DNA of 53,546 nt from a virus: the IMG/VR virus record IMGVR_UViG_3300032164_000019, positions 1 to 53,546 of that record; one strand, 5' to 3'. How positions within the stretch are numbered: position 1 is the stretch's first letter; each line of letters opens with the position of its first letter. The notes beneath the pieces were generated by a model. It saw nothing but the letters and a program-made list of their open reading frames with translations, ran no database searches and was not told where the DNA came from. The position numbers and the translations under genes were made by a program. Positions 44,382-52,062 of this stretch are shown one piece after another.

Positions 44382-44410
44382 ATTATACTACGATGCTTAA
44401 ACTAAGTCAA
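44382..44410 (-). promoter_or_regulatory. Sigma70 promoter (TTGACT-17-TATAAT) for the glycosyltransferase operon
   Basis: On the minus strand TTGACT (44410-44405) and TATAAT (44387-44382) are 17 bp apart. The -35 is within the first codons of the plus-strand malectin-like gene, so the two transcription units overlap at their 5' ends. Confidence 0.7.
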
Positions 44411-45118
44411 TATATCCTCTTTTTATTTTTTCTACTACCTGCATTCGGTCAACCCATCATAAAAATTAATACTGGTGGGGCACCTATAATAGACCAATAT
44501 ACTTGGACGAACGACAAGTATTATAGTGGTGGGACATTCTTTAAATCAACAAATATATTACCTCTTAATACATCCGCAATTTATCAAGATGTTCGATATG
44601 GTACATTATTTAATTATAGGATACCACTCCCTAATGGTAAGTATAACGTTATTTTAAAATTTATTGAAGTTGTAGAATCCGCTACAGACAGAAAATTCGA
44701 CGTATCTATTAATGGAATAAAATATATGACCGATTATAACATTTTATCTGATGTTGGTTTTAATATTCCTATAGATAAATCCTTTATTGTAACCACAGAA
44801 AATATGAACGGATTAAATATAGAATTTAAATCTTCGGTTCGATCTGCTATTATTGCTGGAATAGAAATAGATCAAGTTCCAATAGATCTACTATGTAATG
44901 TAAGAATTAAATCCTTAATATATAATTTAACAACCGTACAAATGTCCTTCGATATTAGCGATTCGACGGTTAATGTAGCATCCGTACTAGTGTTTCGTAA
45001 TGGATTATTGATGGCAAATACTATCGATTATTATTGGGAAACACCACTAAAAATAACATTTTATGCTATCCAACAATTAGAAATCGAAGATATCATAACC
45101 ATAGTTTATTTGTATTGA
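44393..45118 (+). CDS. Secreted malectin-like protein (241 aa)
   Basis: The N-terminus MLKLSQYILFLFFLLPAFGQ is a Sec signal peptide with cleavage probable after FG-Q. The mature part starts IIKINTGGAPIIDQYTWTND, then RYGTLFNYRIPLPNGKYNVI and VVESATDRKFDVSINGIKY, the pattern of malectin / di-glucose-binding carbohydrate domains. The C-terminal 70 residues form a second small beta domain. It is an isolated plus-strand gene with its own late-type box and converges on the RuvC-like gene, overlapping its end by 13 bases. It may act in the periplasm or at the cell surface. Confidence 0.75.
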   Translation: MLKLSQYILFLFFLLPAFGQPIIKINTGGAPIIDQYTWTNDKYYSGGTFFKSTNILPLNTSAIYQDVRYGTLFNYRIPLPNGKYNVILKFIEVVESATDRKFDVSINGIKYMTDYNILSDVGFNIPIDKSFIVTTENMNGLNIEFKSSVRSAIIAGIEIDQVPIDLLCNVRIKSLIYNLTTVQMSFDISDSTVNVASVLVFRNGLLMANTIDYYWETPLKITFYAIQQLEIEDIITIVYLY

Positions 45119-45648
45119 TCCATTATCCATTTACAAATAAAATAAGCATCAACTATATCGGTTGTTGGACTACCTAATTTCCGTTTTGGTTGAATTATTT
45201 CTTTTATATCTAATTCAGTATCCTGCAACCACGCTTCATACATTTTTTCCTTTGTTGCTGTTCCTTTTCCTGTTGCAAATTTTTTAATAGTTTGCGGAGG
45301 AACCAACCTAATAGGTATGTGTTTTACCCACAATTTATGTTTTAATAATCCTCCATTTTCACCTATGTTGAAAACAGCACGACCGGTAGATCCAAATGAG
45401 TAACCTTCTATTGCAACCATGCAATCATTAACACATTCTAATGCCCAATTAGAGATTTTATCATATCTTTCCTCATTACAATACCAAGATCCGTGTGTTA
45501 AAAAATTAAATTGACCATTTGATTCGAATGGTGCGATAATACGTTCGGATAAACTATAAAATTTGCATTTATCAAAACTGAATGTTTTACCAGAACATGT
45601 ACATATGGCAGGACTTGTTATCGAATAATCTATAGCCGCGTAGTTCAT
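45106..45648 (-). CDS. RuvC-like Holliday-junction resolvase (180 aa)
   Basis: RNase H-fold acidic residues are in order: D7 (YAAIDYSITSP), E81 (VAIEGYSFGSTG) and D164/D167 (TTDIVDAYF). The layout is that of RuvC-type junction nucleases. T4 uses the unrelated gp49 endonuclease VII, so this may replace it in resolving branched DNA before packaging. Its ribosome site (AGAGGA) overlaps the 3' arm of an 11-bp hairpin upstream. Confidence 0.8.
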   Translation of the reverse strand: MNYAAIDYSITSPAICTCSGKTFSFDKCKFYSLSERIIAPFESNGQFNFLTHGSWYCNEERYDKISNWALECVNDCMVAIEGYSFGSTGRAVFNIGENGGLLKHKLWVKHIPIRLVPPQTIKKFATGKGTATKEKMYEAWLQDTELDIKEIIQPKRKLGSPTTDIVDAYFICKWIMDQYK

Positions 45649-45654
45649 AAAAAT

Positions 45655-45692
45655 CCTCTGGGTCCCTATTCAATATTTGTTGGACCCAGAGG
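45655..45692 (-). terminator. 11-bp hairpin after RNR, overlapping the resolvase ribosome site
   Basis: CCTCTGGGTCC (45655-45665) and GGACCCAGAGG (45682-45692) pair perfectly around 16 bases. On the minus strand the stem is followed by ATTTTT and then ATG. It can end transcripts from the RNR operon, or hide the AGAGGA ribosome site of the resolvase. Confidence 0.65.
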
Positions 45693-45785
45693 TATTTAGG
45701 CCTCGCTTTATTTCTCTTATTTTATAGGCATTTACACCAATTAATTATATGTTCTAATATTTGAGACCTACTACTATTTATAACA

Positions 45786-47714
45786 TCAATGCAGTTCACA
45801 ACTACTGGAGGTACAACTTAATTCCTTATTAAGTTTAGTCCTATCATCCTTTTCATATTTTACAATCTGAGACCAATCGACTTCCTTCGGCATTTCAGAT
45901 AAGAGTTTATTATATTCCTCTTCATTTACTTCTTGATAAGGAGCTTGTTTATATGATCCACCATCATAAGGTAAAAAAGATAGACCTCCTATAATTTCAA
46001 AATTTTCATATACCCACGACGCAACTTTAAGCCATTCATTTTCTTTCACATAGATGGTATTACTAATGTTATGTTCTGCCCAACCCGTTTTAAATTTCTT
46101 CCATAAATCCAATTGCATAATACAATCAAAATCATCACGAAAAATAGCATTCGGTGGAGATTTTATAGGGAAAGAAAATATTAAAGTATTTTGGGGTTTT
46201 AATACACAATCTTCGTGTGGAAACCCTTGATCTATCATTAATTGGGATAATGGATCTTTTTTATCCATCCTAACCGTTCTCTTATAATAAAGAGAATAAC
46301 GCGGATGAATGCCACTAGAAGAATTGGATAATTGTGAAACATTCCCCGATGGTTTTATGGTAGTTACAGCCGCGGCAGGAGAAATACCTAAAATTTCAGC
46401 CCACTCTTCATTAGCTTTTATAGCAACATCCTTTAAATCTAATAAAGTTTCTACTGGACAACCAACTAGAAAAGGATTATCCATAATACCGGTTAACGAA
46501 ACCCCCAATAGTCTCTCCTCTTCACAATTTTTCTGCCATATTTTCCTAAGATATTTAAATTTGGTTAATGTGGATTGTAATGTTCCTAAAAAAGAAGCTA
46601 TTTGGATCTTTTCGGATAAACTATTATAATCATCTTCTTCTCGGACAATAACTTCAGACAAATTACAGAATGAATTAGATCGAAGCAAAATTTCGGAACA
46701 CGGATTTACACCAGCCACTTTACTCCAATCGCGTCTATCATTATTAAACTTCAATCCGGAAAAATTAATTATACCCCTTTCACCACTATTACTCCTATAA
46801 ATTGACATCCATTCCTCAATAAATTTACCAACTTCAGGTTTTTTATAATAAACGGCAGAATTATTTGCATAAGCTCTTTGAGGATTTTGTTCCCACCAAT
46901 TACCGGATTTAGCATAACGCATTATATTATCTTCTAAATCCGATAAAGATATTAGCGCGGCTCTACGAGTCCCACCAGACTCCGCGATTAATCCAATCTT
47001 ACAAACAATATCATGACACTCTAATGAAGTTAATTTTCTTCCTACGGCTTTTTTGAATGTACTAACCACAAAATTAAACATATCAACTAATGGTTCTGGT
47101 CCGGAGGCTCTTCCACCAAAAGTCTTTAATATTGCTCCATATGGACGAACTTTTTCTACATTCCATTGTGGTATTTTACCGGCATATAATAAAGTAATTA
47201 ATTCCCTTAATGCGGATGCCCATCCAATTTTTGAATCACCAACTCCAATAACAGTATCAGTAGGATATAATTCGGATTGTATCTCTGGTAATTTAGAAAT
47301 ATGTTTTTCTTCAACAGAAAACCCCACGCCTGTCCCACAACACGATAAATAAAGTATTTCATCAAAAGCATGAGGATGGTCTATAGCTAGGAACGAGCAA
47401 TTGTACCCAGCAACCTGGTGCTTCCTTAAAGCTTCTCCAGCACTTTTTAATGCTCTCATGGAAGGTACAACTTTTAACTTTAATATAGCGTCCCTAGATT
47501 TATCTATCCAAATATTAAACTTTTTCTCATTACTATCCAACTCATAACCACTTAAAATGTGTTCTTTAAAAAATCCTATATACCTATCTACAGTCTCCTC
47601 CCAAGTTTCTCTACGTCCTAATTCTTCTCTCCAACGAGAGTATTTACTTAAATGTATAAAATTGGAATAATCCGTTGGCAAATAACCTTGTACATCTGTT
47701 GGTAAACCTACCAT
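45786..47714 (-). CDS. nrdJ: Adenosylcobalamin-dependent class II ribonucleotide reductase, monomeric type (642 aa)
   Basis: The sequence follows the monomeric class II (RTPR) type: KVVPSMRALKSAGEALRKHQ, NCSFLAIDHPHAFDEILYLS, CCGTGVGFSVE, GVNPCSEILLRSNSFCNLSE, and PSGNVSQLSNSSSGIHPRYS. The C-terminal redox pair is CTSSSCELH. It reduces ribonucleotides to deoxyribonucleotides with B12 as radical source and no oxygen need. It is shorter than the L. leichmannii enzyme (739 aa). It follows thyX without a gap and ends before a hairpin terminator. Confidence 0.92.
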   Translation of the reverse strand: MVGLPTDVQGYLPTDYSNFIHLSKYSRWREELGRRETWEETVDRYIGFFKEHILSGYELDSNEKKFNIWIDKSRDAILKLKVVPSMRALKSAGEALRKHQVAGYNCSFLAIDHPHAFDEILYLSCCGTGVGFSVEEKHISKLPEIQSELYPTDTVIGVGDSKIGWASALRELITLLYAGKIPQWNVEKVRPYGAILKTFGGRASGPEPLVDMFNFVVSTFKKAVGRKLTSLECHDIVCKIGLIAESGGTRRAALISLSDLEDNIMRYAKSGNWWEQNPQRAYANNSAVYYKKPEVGKFIEEWMSIYRSNSGERGIINFSGLKFNNDRRDWSKVAGVNPCSEILLRSNSFCNLSEVIVREEDDYNSLSEKIQIASFLGTLQSTLTKFKYLRKIWQKNCEEERLLGVSLTGIMDNPFLVGCPVETLLDLKDVAIKANEEWAEILGISPAAAVTTIKPSGNVSQLSNSSSGIHPRYSLYYKRTVRMDKKDPLSQLMIDQGFPHEDCVLKPQNTLIFSFPIKSPPNAIFRDDFDCIMQLDLWKKFKTGWAEHNISNTIYVKENEWLKVASWVYENFEIIGGLSFLPYDGGSYKQAPYQEVNEEEYNKLLSEMPKEVDWSQIVKYEKDDRTKLNKELSCTSSSCELH

Positions 47715-48623
47715 CTATTCTCCTGATATTTTTGTGATATATTCTGGTACAGATCGCTGTCTTAAATTACGTATAAACTCCTTCATTTCTTCATATTCTC
47801 GTTTTGACATCTCATAATCTTCCGCTTCTCCTATAATGCCAAACGTATCATTATCGGATAACATTTGTATATCCATACGAGATAAGGTCCTACTAAGAAG
47901 TACATAATCCTGAAATGCTTCTGAGCTTAATGGGAAATAAGCTTTCACAAAATCATACATTGCCTCAGCATAATCCCGAATTTCCACTTGCGCGTGGAGA
48001 TCTAAACGAAGCTTTAAAAGATGGAATAAATTATGGAGATCCATTTTCCAATAACATTCGGTATAATTAGCTACAGGTAAAACCACCCTAGCCAACTCTT
48101 TAGTAAGGCCTTCTGTAAATTTAGAATTAGGATATCCTAAAAGGTCGGTGTACATGGTATATGAAGTCATACATGAGGTATCAATACGATTACGCATACT
48201 CTCTTTATACTTATCATGCCATTTTGCATCAGAACGACCTTGCTTATTCGTATCACTCTGAGGTTGTATATACTCCAATTCCGGTAAATAAAACTCATCA
48301 GACATTACCGAAAACCGGCCACTCATTTCATTTACCGAGGCCATCCTATGCCTAATTAATTGACGCATAACGAATATAGGAAGTTTAATATGGAATTTCA
48401 AAACCGCCATTTCGAAAACTGATGTATGGCGGTGTCTCATCATATAACGAATTAAATTCCTATCTTTTTCCTTCGAATATATTTTTTCATTATTTCCATA
48501 TGATACCCGGGCTGATTCGCATATTGTTTTATCAGACCCCATATATTCAATAAGTCCTACAAATCCAGCATTATGTACTAGTGTATAAAGTGGATTATCT
48601 TTAACTTGCTCTTGTGTTGTCAT
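47715..48623 (-). CDS. thyX: Flavin-dependent thymidylate synthase ThyX (302 aa)
   Basis: The ThyX signature RHRxxSxNExS is present as R91-HRMASVNEMS, followed by GRFSVMSDEFYLP. ELARVVLPVANYTECYWKMD and LFHLLKLRLDLHAQVEIRDY complete the conserved core. The enzyme makes dTMP from dUMP using FAD and methylene-tetrahydrofolate. It is in an operon with class II RNR, which supplies the deoxyribonucleotide pool. Length exceeds the usual 220-250 aa because of extra N- and C-terminal segments. Confidence 0.95.
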   Translation of the reverse strand: MTTQEQVKDNPLYTLVHNAGFVGLIEYMGSDKTICESARVSYGNNEKIYSKEKDRNLIRYMMRHRHTSVFEMAVLKFHIKLPIFVMRQLIRHRMASVNEMSGRFSVMSDEFYLPELEYIQPQSDTNKQGRSDAKWHDKYKESMRNRIDTSCMTSYTMYTDLLGYPNSKFTEGLTKELARVVLPVANYTECYWKMDLHNLFHLLKLRLDLHAQVEIRDYAEAMYDFVKAYFPLSSEAFQDYVLLSRTLSRMDIQMLSDNDTFGIIGEAEDYEMSKREYEEMKEFIRNLRQRSVPEYITKISGE

Positions 48624-48634
48624 TTCGTAAATCC

Positions 48635-49195
48635 TTATCTTCCTGTAGCTGAAGGATCATAATGTAATATCCTATATAAAATTCCTTTCGAATCTACAAC
48701 ATATCCATCTGGTACATTTTCGATATTAGTAGAATCTAAAGTGGATTTATCTCCATCCACATTTGTCTCTGTAATAGCTCGAATAGTATATATTGGTACA
48801 TTCCAAGCCGGAAGATCATTTAATTCCGGAAGATGATCTTGAAAATGCGCTACGGCCATTAAATTCCAAATAGCCTGAACAATATGATCCTCTTCCTTTT
48901 TACCCAACATATATTTACTAATATGGCGTAATGTACTGTTTAAAAGGCGGCTAAATTTCATTCCTTTTTCCCAATTTCTTTCCCCATAAGCTTTGGCACC
49001 TCTTTCATATACCAAAGCCAATCTTGCAATTGGTCCAGGAGGAATTAAATCAAATCTGCCACGACCTTCTTGACTATCTCTTTGCGCACCAGTCGGCATT
49101 TGTTCCGTTTTTCCACTCACTTCTACAGTATAAGGATATGATCCTGTAGTATCTATAGGATCGCTTGCATAACTATCAAAAGGTATATTATTCAC
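48635..49195 (-). CDS. dATP/dGTP pyrophosphohydrolase-like protein (186 aa)
   Basis: The GTG at 49195 is preferred (GGAG six bases upstream; GTGA overlap with the primase stop) over a TTG four codons earlier. The segment GAQRDSQEGRGRFDLIPPGP, then RLALVYERGAKAYGERNWEK and an E-E-x2-H-x4-W-N (DHIVQAIWNLMAVAHFQDH) fits the phage dATP/dGTP diphosphohydrolase family (DUF5664), an all-alpha MazG-type fold. It would adjust purine dNTP levels. Related enzymes work in some phages with 2-aminoadenine DNA, but no PurZ or DatZ is in this window. Confidence 0.8.
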   Translation of the reverse strand: MNNIPFDSYASDPIDTTGSYPYTVEVSGKTEQMPTGAQRDSQEGRGRFDLIPPGPIARLALVYERGAKAYGERNWEKGMKFSRLLNSTLRHISKYMLGKKEEDHIVQAIWNLMAVAHFQDHLPELNDLPAWNVPIYTIRAITETNVDGDKSTLDSTNIENVPDGYVVDSKGILYRILHYDPSATGR

Positions 49196-50214
49196 ACTTT
49201 TCTCCAATTTTCTAATTTCAACTTCGCTTTCAAACCATCAAACGTGTTAGAATTTATAATACGCAATATTTCCTTAGGTGGAAACCCACAAATGACCATA
49301 TCGTTTATATCCTTTAAAGCCAGATACGTGGGCCAAATACACACTTTAAATCCTAAACCAATAAACTTTTCCATCCTATGAATTATTTCGATATTTCTAG
49401 GTTCGTTATCATATATAATAGTCATCCTATCTTTCAATTGTATGATCTTAGGTAAATCGGATCCTCCGGCCGCTATACAATTGGATATGAAAAGCGAATC
49501 AAAAACTCCTTCAACCACATAGATATGCCTTTTTACATCTAACCTATCTAATCCGAATATTTTCGGAGCACCTCTATCAACCTTAATCGTAATGTACCGG
49601 AGTTCGTTATTTGATAATGTTCTTCCCTGAACAGCTATCAAATTACCTTTGGACCCAATAAATGGTATAACTAAACGCATATCCAACGCCTTCAATTGAT
49701 ATTCGTTATTAGGAACCAATAAATCTATAAACCCTTTAAAATCATTGGTATAATATAACGAGGAGTAAAATTTTTCTGGTATTTTTCGATAGACCACGTA
49801 CTCATATGCAAAATGTTGAGGACTTAATTCGGAAATAGATTCTAAACCTTCTACAATATCAATTGGAGAATATACGTCAAAATTTCTGACAGGTTGTTTA
49901 ATTTGCTCAGGTTTTTCATAATTGGAATGCTTATTTTCTCCACCTTTAAATCTCTCCGTAATATATTCTCTATGGAGAGAAACGTCTAATTCTTTTATAA
50001 AATTAGATAATGTAAGCCCTTTTCCACAATTATGACAAATAAAAAACATATCGACATTTTTCTTATAGAAAAATCCCCGGCATTTGTTTTTATTTTTCTT
50101 ACTGTCACCACAGATAGGACAACGGAAATTATACAGATAGTCTCGTTTTTTCTGAAATTTTTCCAACCGAGAAGAAATAAGACCGATGTATTTAGAATCT
50201 ATGTGTAAACTCAT
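49192..50214 (-). CDS. 61: DNA primase, T4 gp61 type (340 aa)
   Basis: The ATG at 50214 (MSLHIDSKYIGLISSRLEKF) is chosen because a sigma70 -10 box at 50230-50235 leaves no room for a longer product. The zinc finger is CPICGDSKKNKNKC... CHNCGKG; the TOPRIM motif is VVEGVFDSLFISN, with IIYDNEP downstream. gp61 makes pentaribonucleotide primers with gp41 helicase (T4: 342 aa). It heads the operon primase - pyrophosphohydrolase - thyX - RNR. Confidence 0.92.
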   Translation of the reverse strand: MSLHIDSKYIGLISSRLEKFQKKRDYLYNFRCPICGDSKKNKNKCRGFFYKKNVDMFFICHNCGKGLTLSNFIKELDVSLHREYITERFKGGENKHSNYEKPEQIKQPVRNFDVYSPIDIVEGLESISELSPQHFAYEYVVYRKIPEKFYSSLYYTNDFKGFIDLLVPNNEYQLKALDMRLVIPFIGSKGNLIAVQGRTLSNNELRYITIKVDRGAPKIFGLDRLDVKRHIYVVEGVFDSLFISNCIAAGGSDLPKIIQLKDRMTIIYDNEPRNIEIIHRMEKFIGLGFKVCIWPTYLALKDINDMVICGFPPKEILRIINSNTFDGLKAKLKLENWRKV

Positions 50215-50229
50215 AATAAATGTACTACC

Positions 50230-50258
50230 ATTATAACACAAACGAATATTAAATGCAA
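50230..50258 (-). promoter_or_regulatory. Sigma70 promoter of the primase/RNR operon
   Basis: On the minus strand TTGCAT (50258-50253) and TATAAT (50235-50230) are 17 bp apart. The start near 50223 leaves a leader of only about nine bases to the primase ATG. Confidence 0.72.
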
Positions 50259-50304
50259 CTATCCAGTACGAGATTTTTTATTCCAAATACCGGGTCATTA
50301 ATGT

Positions 50305-50772
50305 TTATTTCACTACCTTCGATATAAAATCTAAAATTACTGCCACCAGTCCACTTATAGCACCAATTGCAGCAAGAACGAATGTGATATTAAGCGATGC
50401 CTGTGATGCTTTACCTTTTAATTCAGCCCTGCTTTCACGTAATATACGCAAATCCGAATCAACAACTTTTTGATATGCACTGTGTTCCGCTTTAGTAAAA
50501 AACCCAGATGCTTGATCCTGCAATGCAGCACCGAATTCGTTCATTCCTTCTAGACGTTTTTCTATGCTTAATACAGTGGCAACTGTAGATTTTTCTAATG
50601 CCAATGCAGCGGCAGCGGTAGATCTTTCTAATGCCAATGCAGCGGCAGAGGTAGATTTTTCTAATGCCAATTCAGTGGCAAATATTCGGTCTTTAACTCC
50701 ATTTAGTTTGGAATCAAATAGCTTTTCTAATGCGTCGAGATCTTTTTGTTCTATTATATTGGTTTCTGACAT
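50305..50772 (-). CDS. Coiled-coil membrane protein with hendecad repeats (155 aa)
   Basis: Residues 35-67 are three near-identical 11-residue units (LALEKSTSAAA, LALERSTAAAA, LALEKSTVATV), a hendecad coiled coil. The C-terminus (SLNITFVLAAIGAISGLVAV ILDFI) is one transmembrane span followed by KVVK. A cytosolic coiled coil with a C-terminal anchor recalls proteins encoded near phage lysis genes, and holin-like or regulatory roles are possible. The ATG has an AAAGGAT site upstream. Confidence 0.65.
   Translation of the reverse strand: MSETNIIEQKDLDALEKLFDSKLNGVKDRIFATELALEKSTSAAALALERSTAAAALALEKSTVATVLSIEKRLEGMNEFGAALQDQASGFFTKAEHSAYQKVVDSDLRILRESRAELKGKASQASLNITFVLAAIGAISGLVAVILDFISKVVK
50572..50670 (-). 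repeat. 33-bp tandem repeats (3 units)
   Basis: Three units of 33 bp (TCTAATGCCAATGCAGCGGC core on the plus strand) encode the 11-residue repeats of the 155-aa membrane protein. Units are nearly identical in DNA, suggesting recent expansion. Confidence 0.8.
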
Positions 50773-50819
50773 AACGATCCTTTTACAGCCACTATATCAT
50801 AAACAAATATTAGATGTAA

Positions 50820-51155
50820 CTAGGATGTTCGCATTTTCTTAAATACGAAAGGATTAAACATTTGTAATATCTGTATTATACCCATTATTGCACCAAAACC
50901 CATGCCCATACCTCGTATAACAGATAATTCATTGGTTACTTTTTCCAATTTTTCTAACACCTTTTCATGAACAACCTTATTTTCAAGCAAAGCACTTTGT
51001 ATATAAGATACATCCAATTGTGTTTTAAATATGTCCGATTGTGTGGAGCGACTAGGAATATCTTGAGCAACCGTTATTCCTAACATTGATCCAAAAAAGA
51101 TTAAGTTGAGTGATAATAATATAATTCTAAAAAAATTCATACCTGGAATATGCAT
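50820..51155 (-). CDS. Exported or membrane protein (111 aa)
   Basis: The ATG at 51155 overlaps the upstream stop (TAATG); an alternative ATG at 51140 starts directly at the hydrophobic segment. MNFFRIILLSLNLIFFGSML then GITVAQ is a signal peptide or N-terminal anchor. A helical charged middle follows (LENKVVHEKVLEKLEKVTNE), and a second hydrophobic stretch (MGMGFGAIMGIIQILQMFNP) near the end. Topology would suit a spanin- or holin-like lysis protein, but no family is evident. Confidence 0.6.
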   Translation of the reverse strand: MHIPGMNFFRIILLSLNLIFFGSMLGITVAQDIPSRSTQSDIFKTQLDVSYIQSALLENKVVHEKVLEKLEKVTNELSVIRGMGMGFGAIMGIIQILQMFNPFVFKKMRTS

Positions 51156-51664
51156 TAGTTTTTACCTGGTAACTTTCTTCGTTGTATTTTATCGATCACC
51201 AATATTTTCTTTTTTCTCTTTTTATTAACACCAGGTTCACCTTGTAAACCTATACCTACTCCAGCTATATTACCTCCACCTACAGCATTAGCCGGCGCTT
51301 CTTCTTTTAAAGGCATAAATGTTTTTACAGCACTATGGAAATGTAATGTACCCCGCCCGGCGGCAACTCTACTACCACTTTTACTATTTAAGAAATAGTC
51401 ATCATTATTACCAAAAAATTCCGCCTGCCACCCAGATGGATGCACTACAGTATGTTTTTCTGTTTCGTGAGGTTTAAACCCAAGAAAATGTGCAACCGCT
51501 TTCATATTTTTATGTGGATCATTTTTAAATATTTTTGGTCGTTTTTTATCTACCAATTCTTTTAATTTAGTTCTAGCAACGTTTCCTTCCTCAGGTGTAC
51601 CTGGCCTGGAAGCTAAATTGGCGAGTTTTTCTTCTCTGGATCTATCATCAACTTCAATTATCAT
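51155..51664 (-). CDS. Conserved phage protein of unknown function (169 aa)
   Basis: The N-terminal half is charged and helical. The middle (HKNMKAVAHFLGFKPHETEK then HTVVHPSGWQAEFFGNNDDY) is a small alpha/beta domain. The C-terminus has NAVGGGNIAGVGIGLQGEPG V followed by basic residues (KKRKKKILVIDKIQRRK). The GxIAGVG...GEPG segment recurs at C-termini of phage proteins I have seen, but its role is not known to me. It overlaps neighbours by one to four bases on both sides. Confidence 0.6.
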   Translation of the reverse strand: MIIEVDDRSREEKLANLASRPGTPEEGNVARTKLKELVDKKRPKIFKNDPHKNMKAVAHFLGFKPHETEKHTVVHPSGWQAEFFGNNDDYFLNSKSGSRVAAGRGTLHFHSAVKTFMPLKEEAPANAVGGGNIAGVGIGLQGEPGVNKKRKKKILVIDKIQRRKLPGKN

Positions 51665-52062
51665 ATTTTCCCCAATTCATCTAAGATACACACATCTATA
51701 GTTATACTCGCTTCGGATATATCTTTTCCATCAATGCCTCTAACTATATCTGGTAAATAATTTAAAAACACCAAAAACGTTTTTAATATAAACCACAACT
51801 CAGGTTCTATTTTTAAAAATAATATCCTAGTAGCCGCTTCAACCCCAAATACATTATATAAAACAATTAGGTGATTTAATACCAACCTAATTTTTAAAAT
51901 ATCAACATCCTTATTCGTATTGTATCGCTTAAATAACCTCTTTAAATACTTAATATGGTTTAAATCTTGTAAAAATTCATCAACACAAACGCATTGCGGA
52001 TTATCATAATATTTTAAGGCATACATCAAATAATTGGAATTATTTAAATCATCAAATGACAT
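51661..52062 (-). CDS. Conserved T4-like phage protein of unknown function (133 aa)
   Basis: The sequence YLMYALKYYDNPQCVCVDEF, then LQDLNHIKYLKRLFKRYNTN and ILKIRLVLNHLIVLYNVFGV, resembles a small conserved helical protein seen in T4-like marine phages (I associate it with DUF7207). It is helical, with hydrophobic segments but no definite membrane span. Overlaps with genes on both sides suggest translational coupling. Function unknown. Confidence 0.6.
   Translation of the reverse strand: MSFDDLNNSNYLMYALKYYDNPQCVCVDEFLQDLNHIKYLKRLFKRYNTNKDVDILKIRLVLNHLIVLYNVFGVEAATRILFLKIEPELWFILKTFLVFLNYLPDIVRGIDGKDISEASITIDVCILDELGKI

Noticed and set aside
45693-45785. Riboswitch in the gap after RNR (possibly cobalamin)
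   Set aside because: The gap is downstream of the RNR gene and too short; no B12-box-like sequence was seen.
46309-47352. Plus-strand ORFs opposite RNR
   Set aside because: Antisense to conserved catalytic regions of class II RNR; no start context.
48635-49195. Evidence for a 2-aminoadenine (Z) genome from the dNTP pyrophosphohydrolase
   Set aside because: No PurZ or DatZ homologue is in this window and the family is widespread in phages with ordinary DNA.
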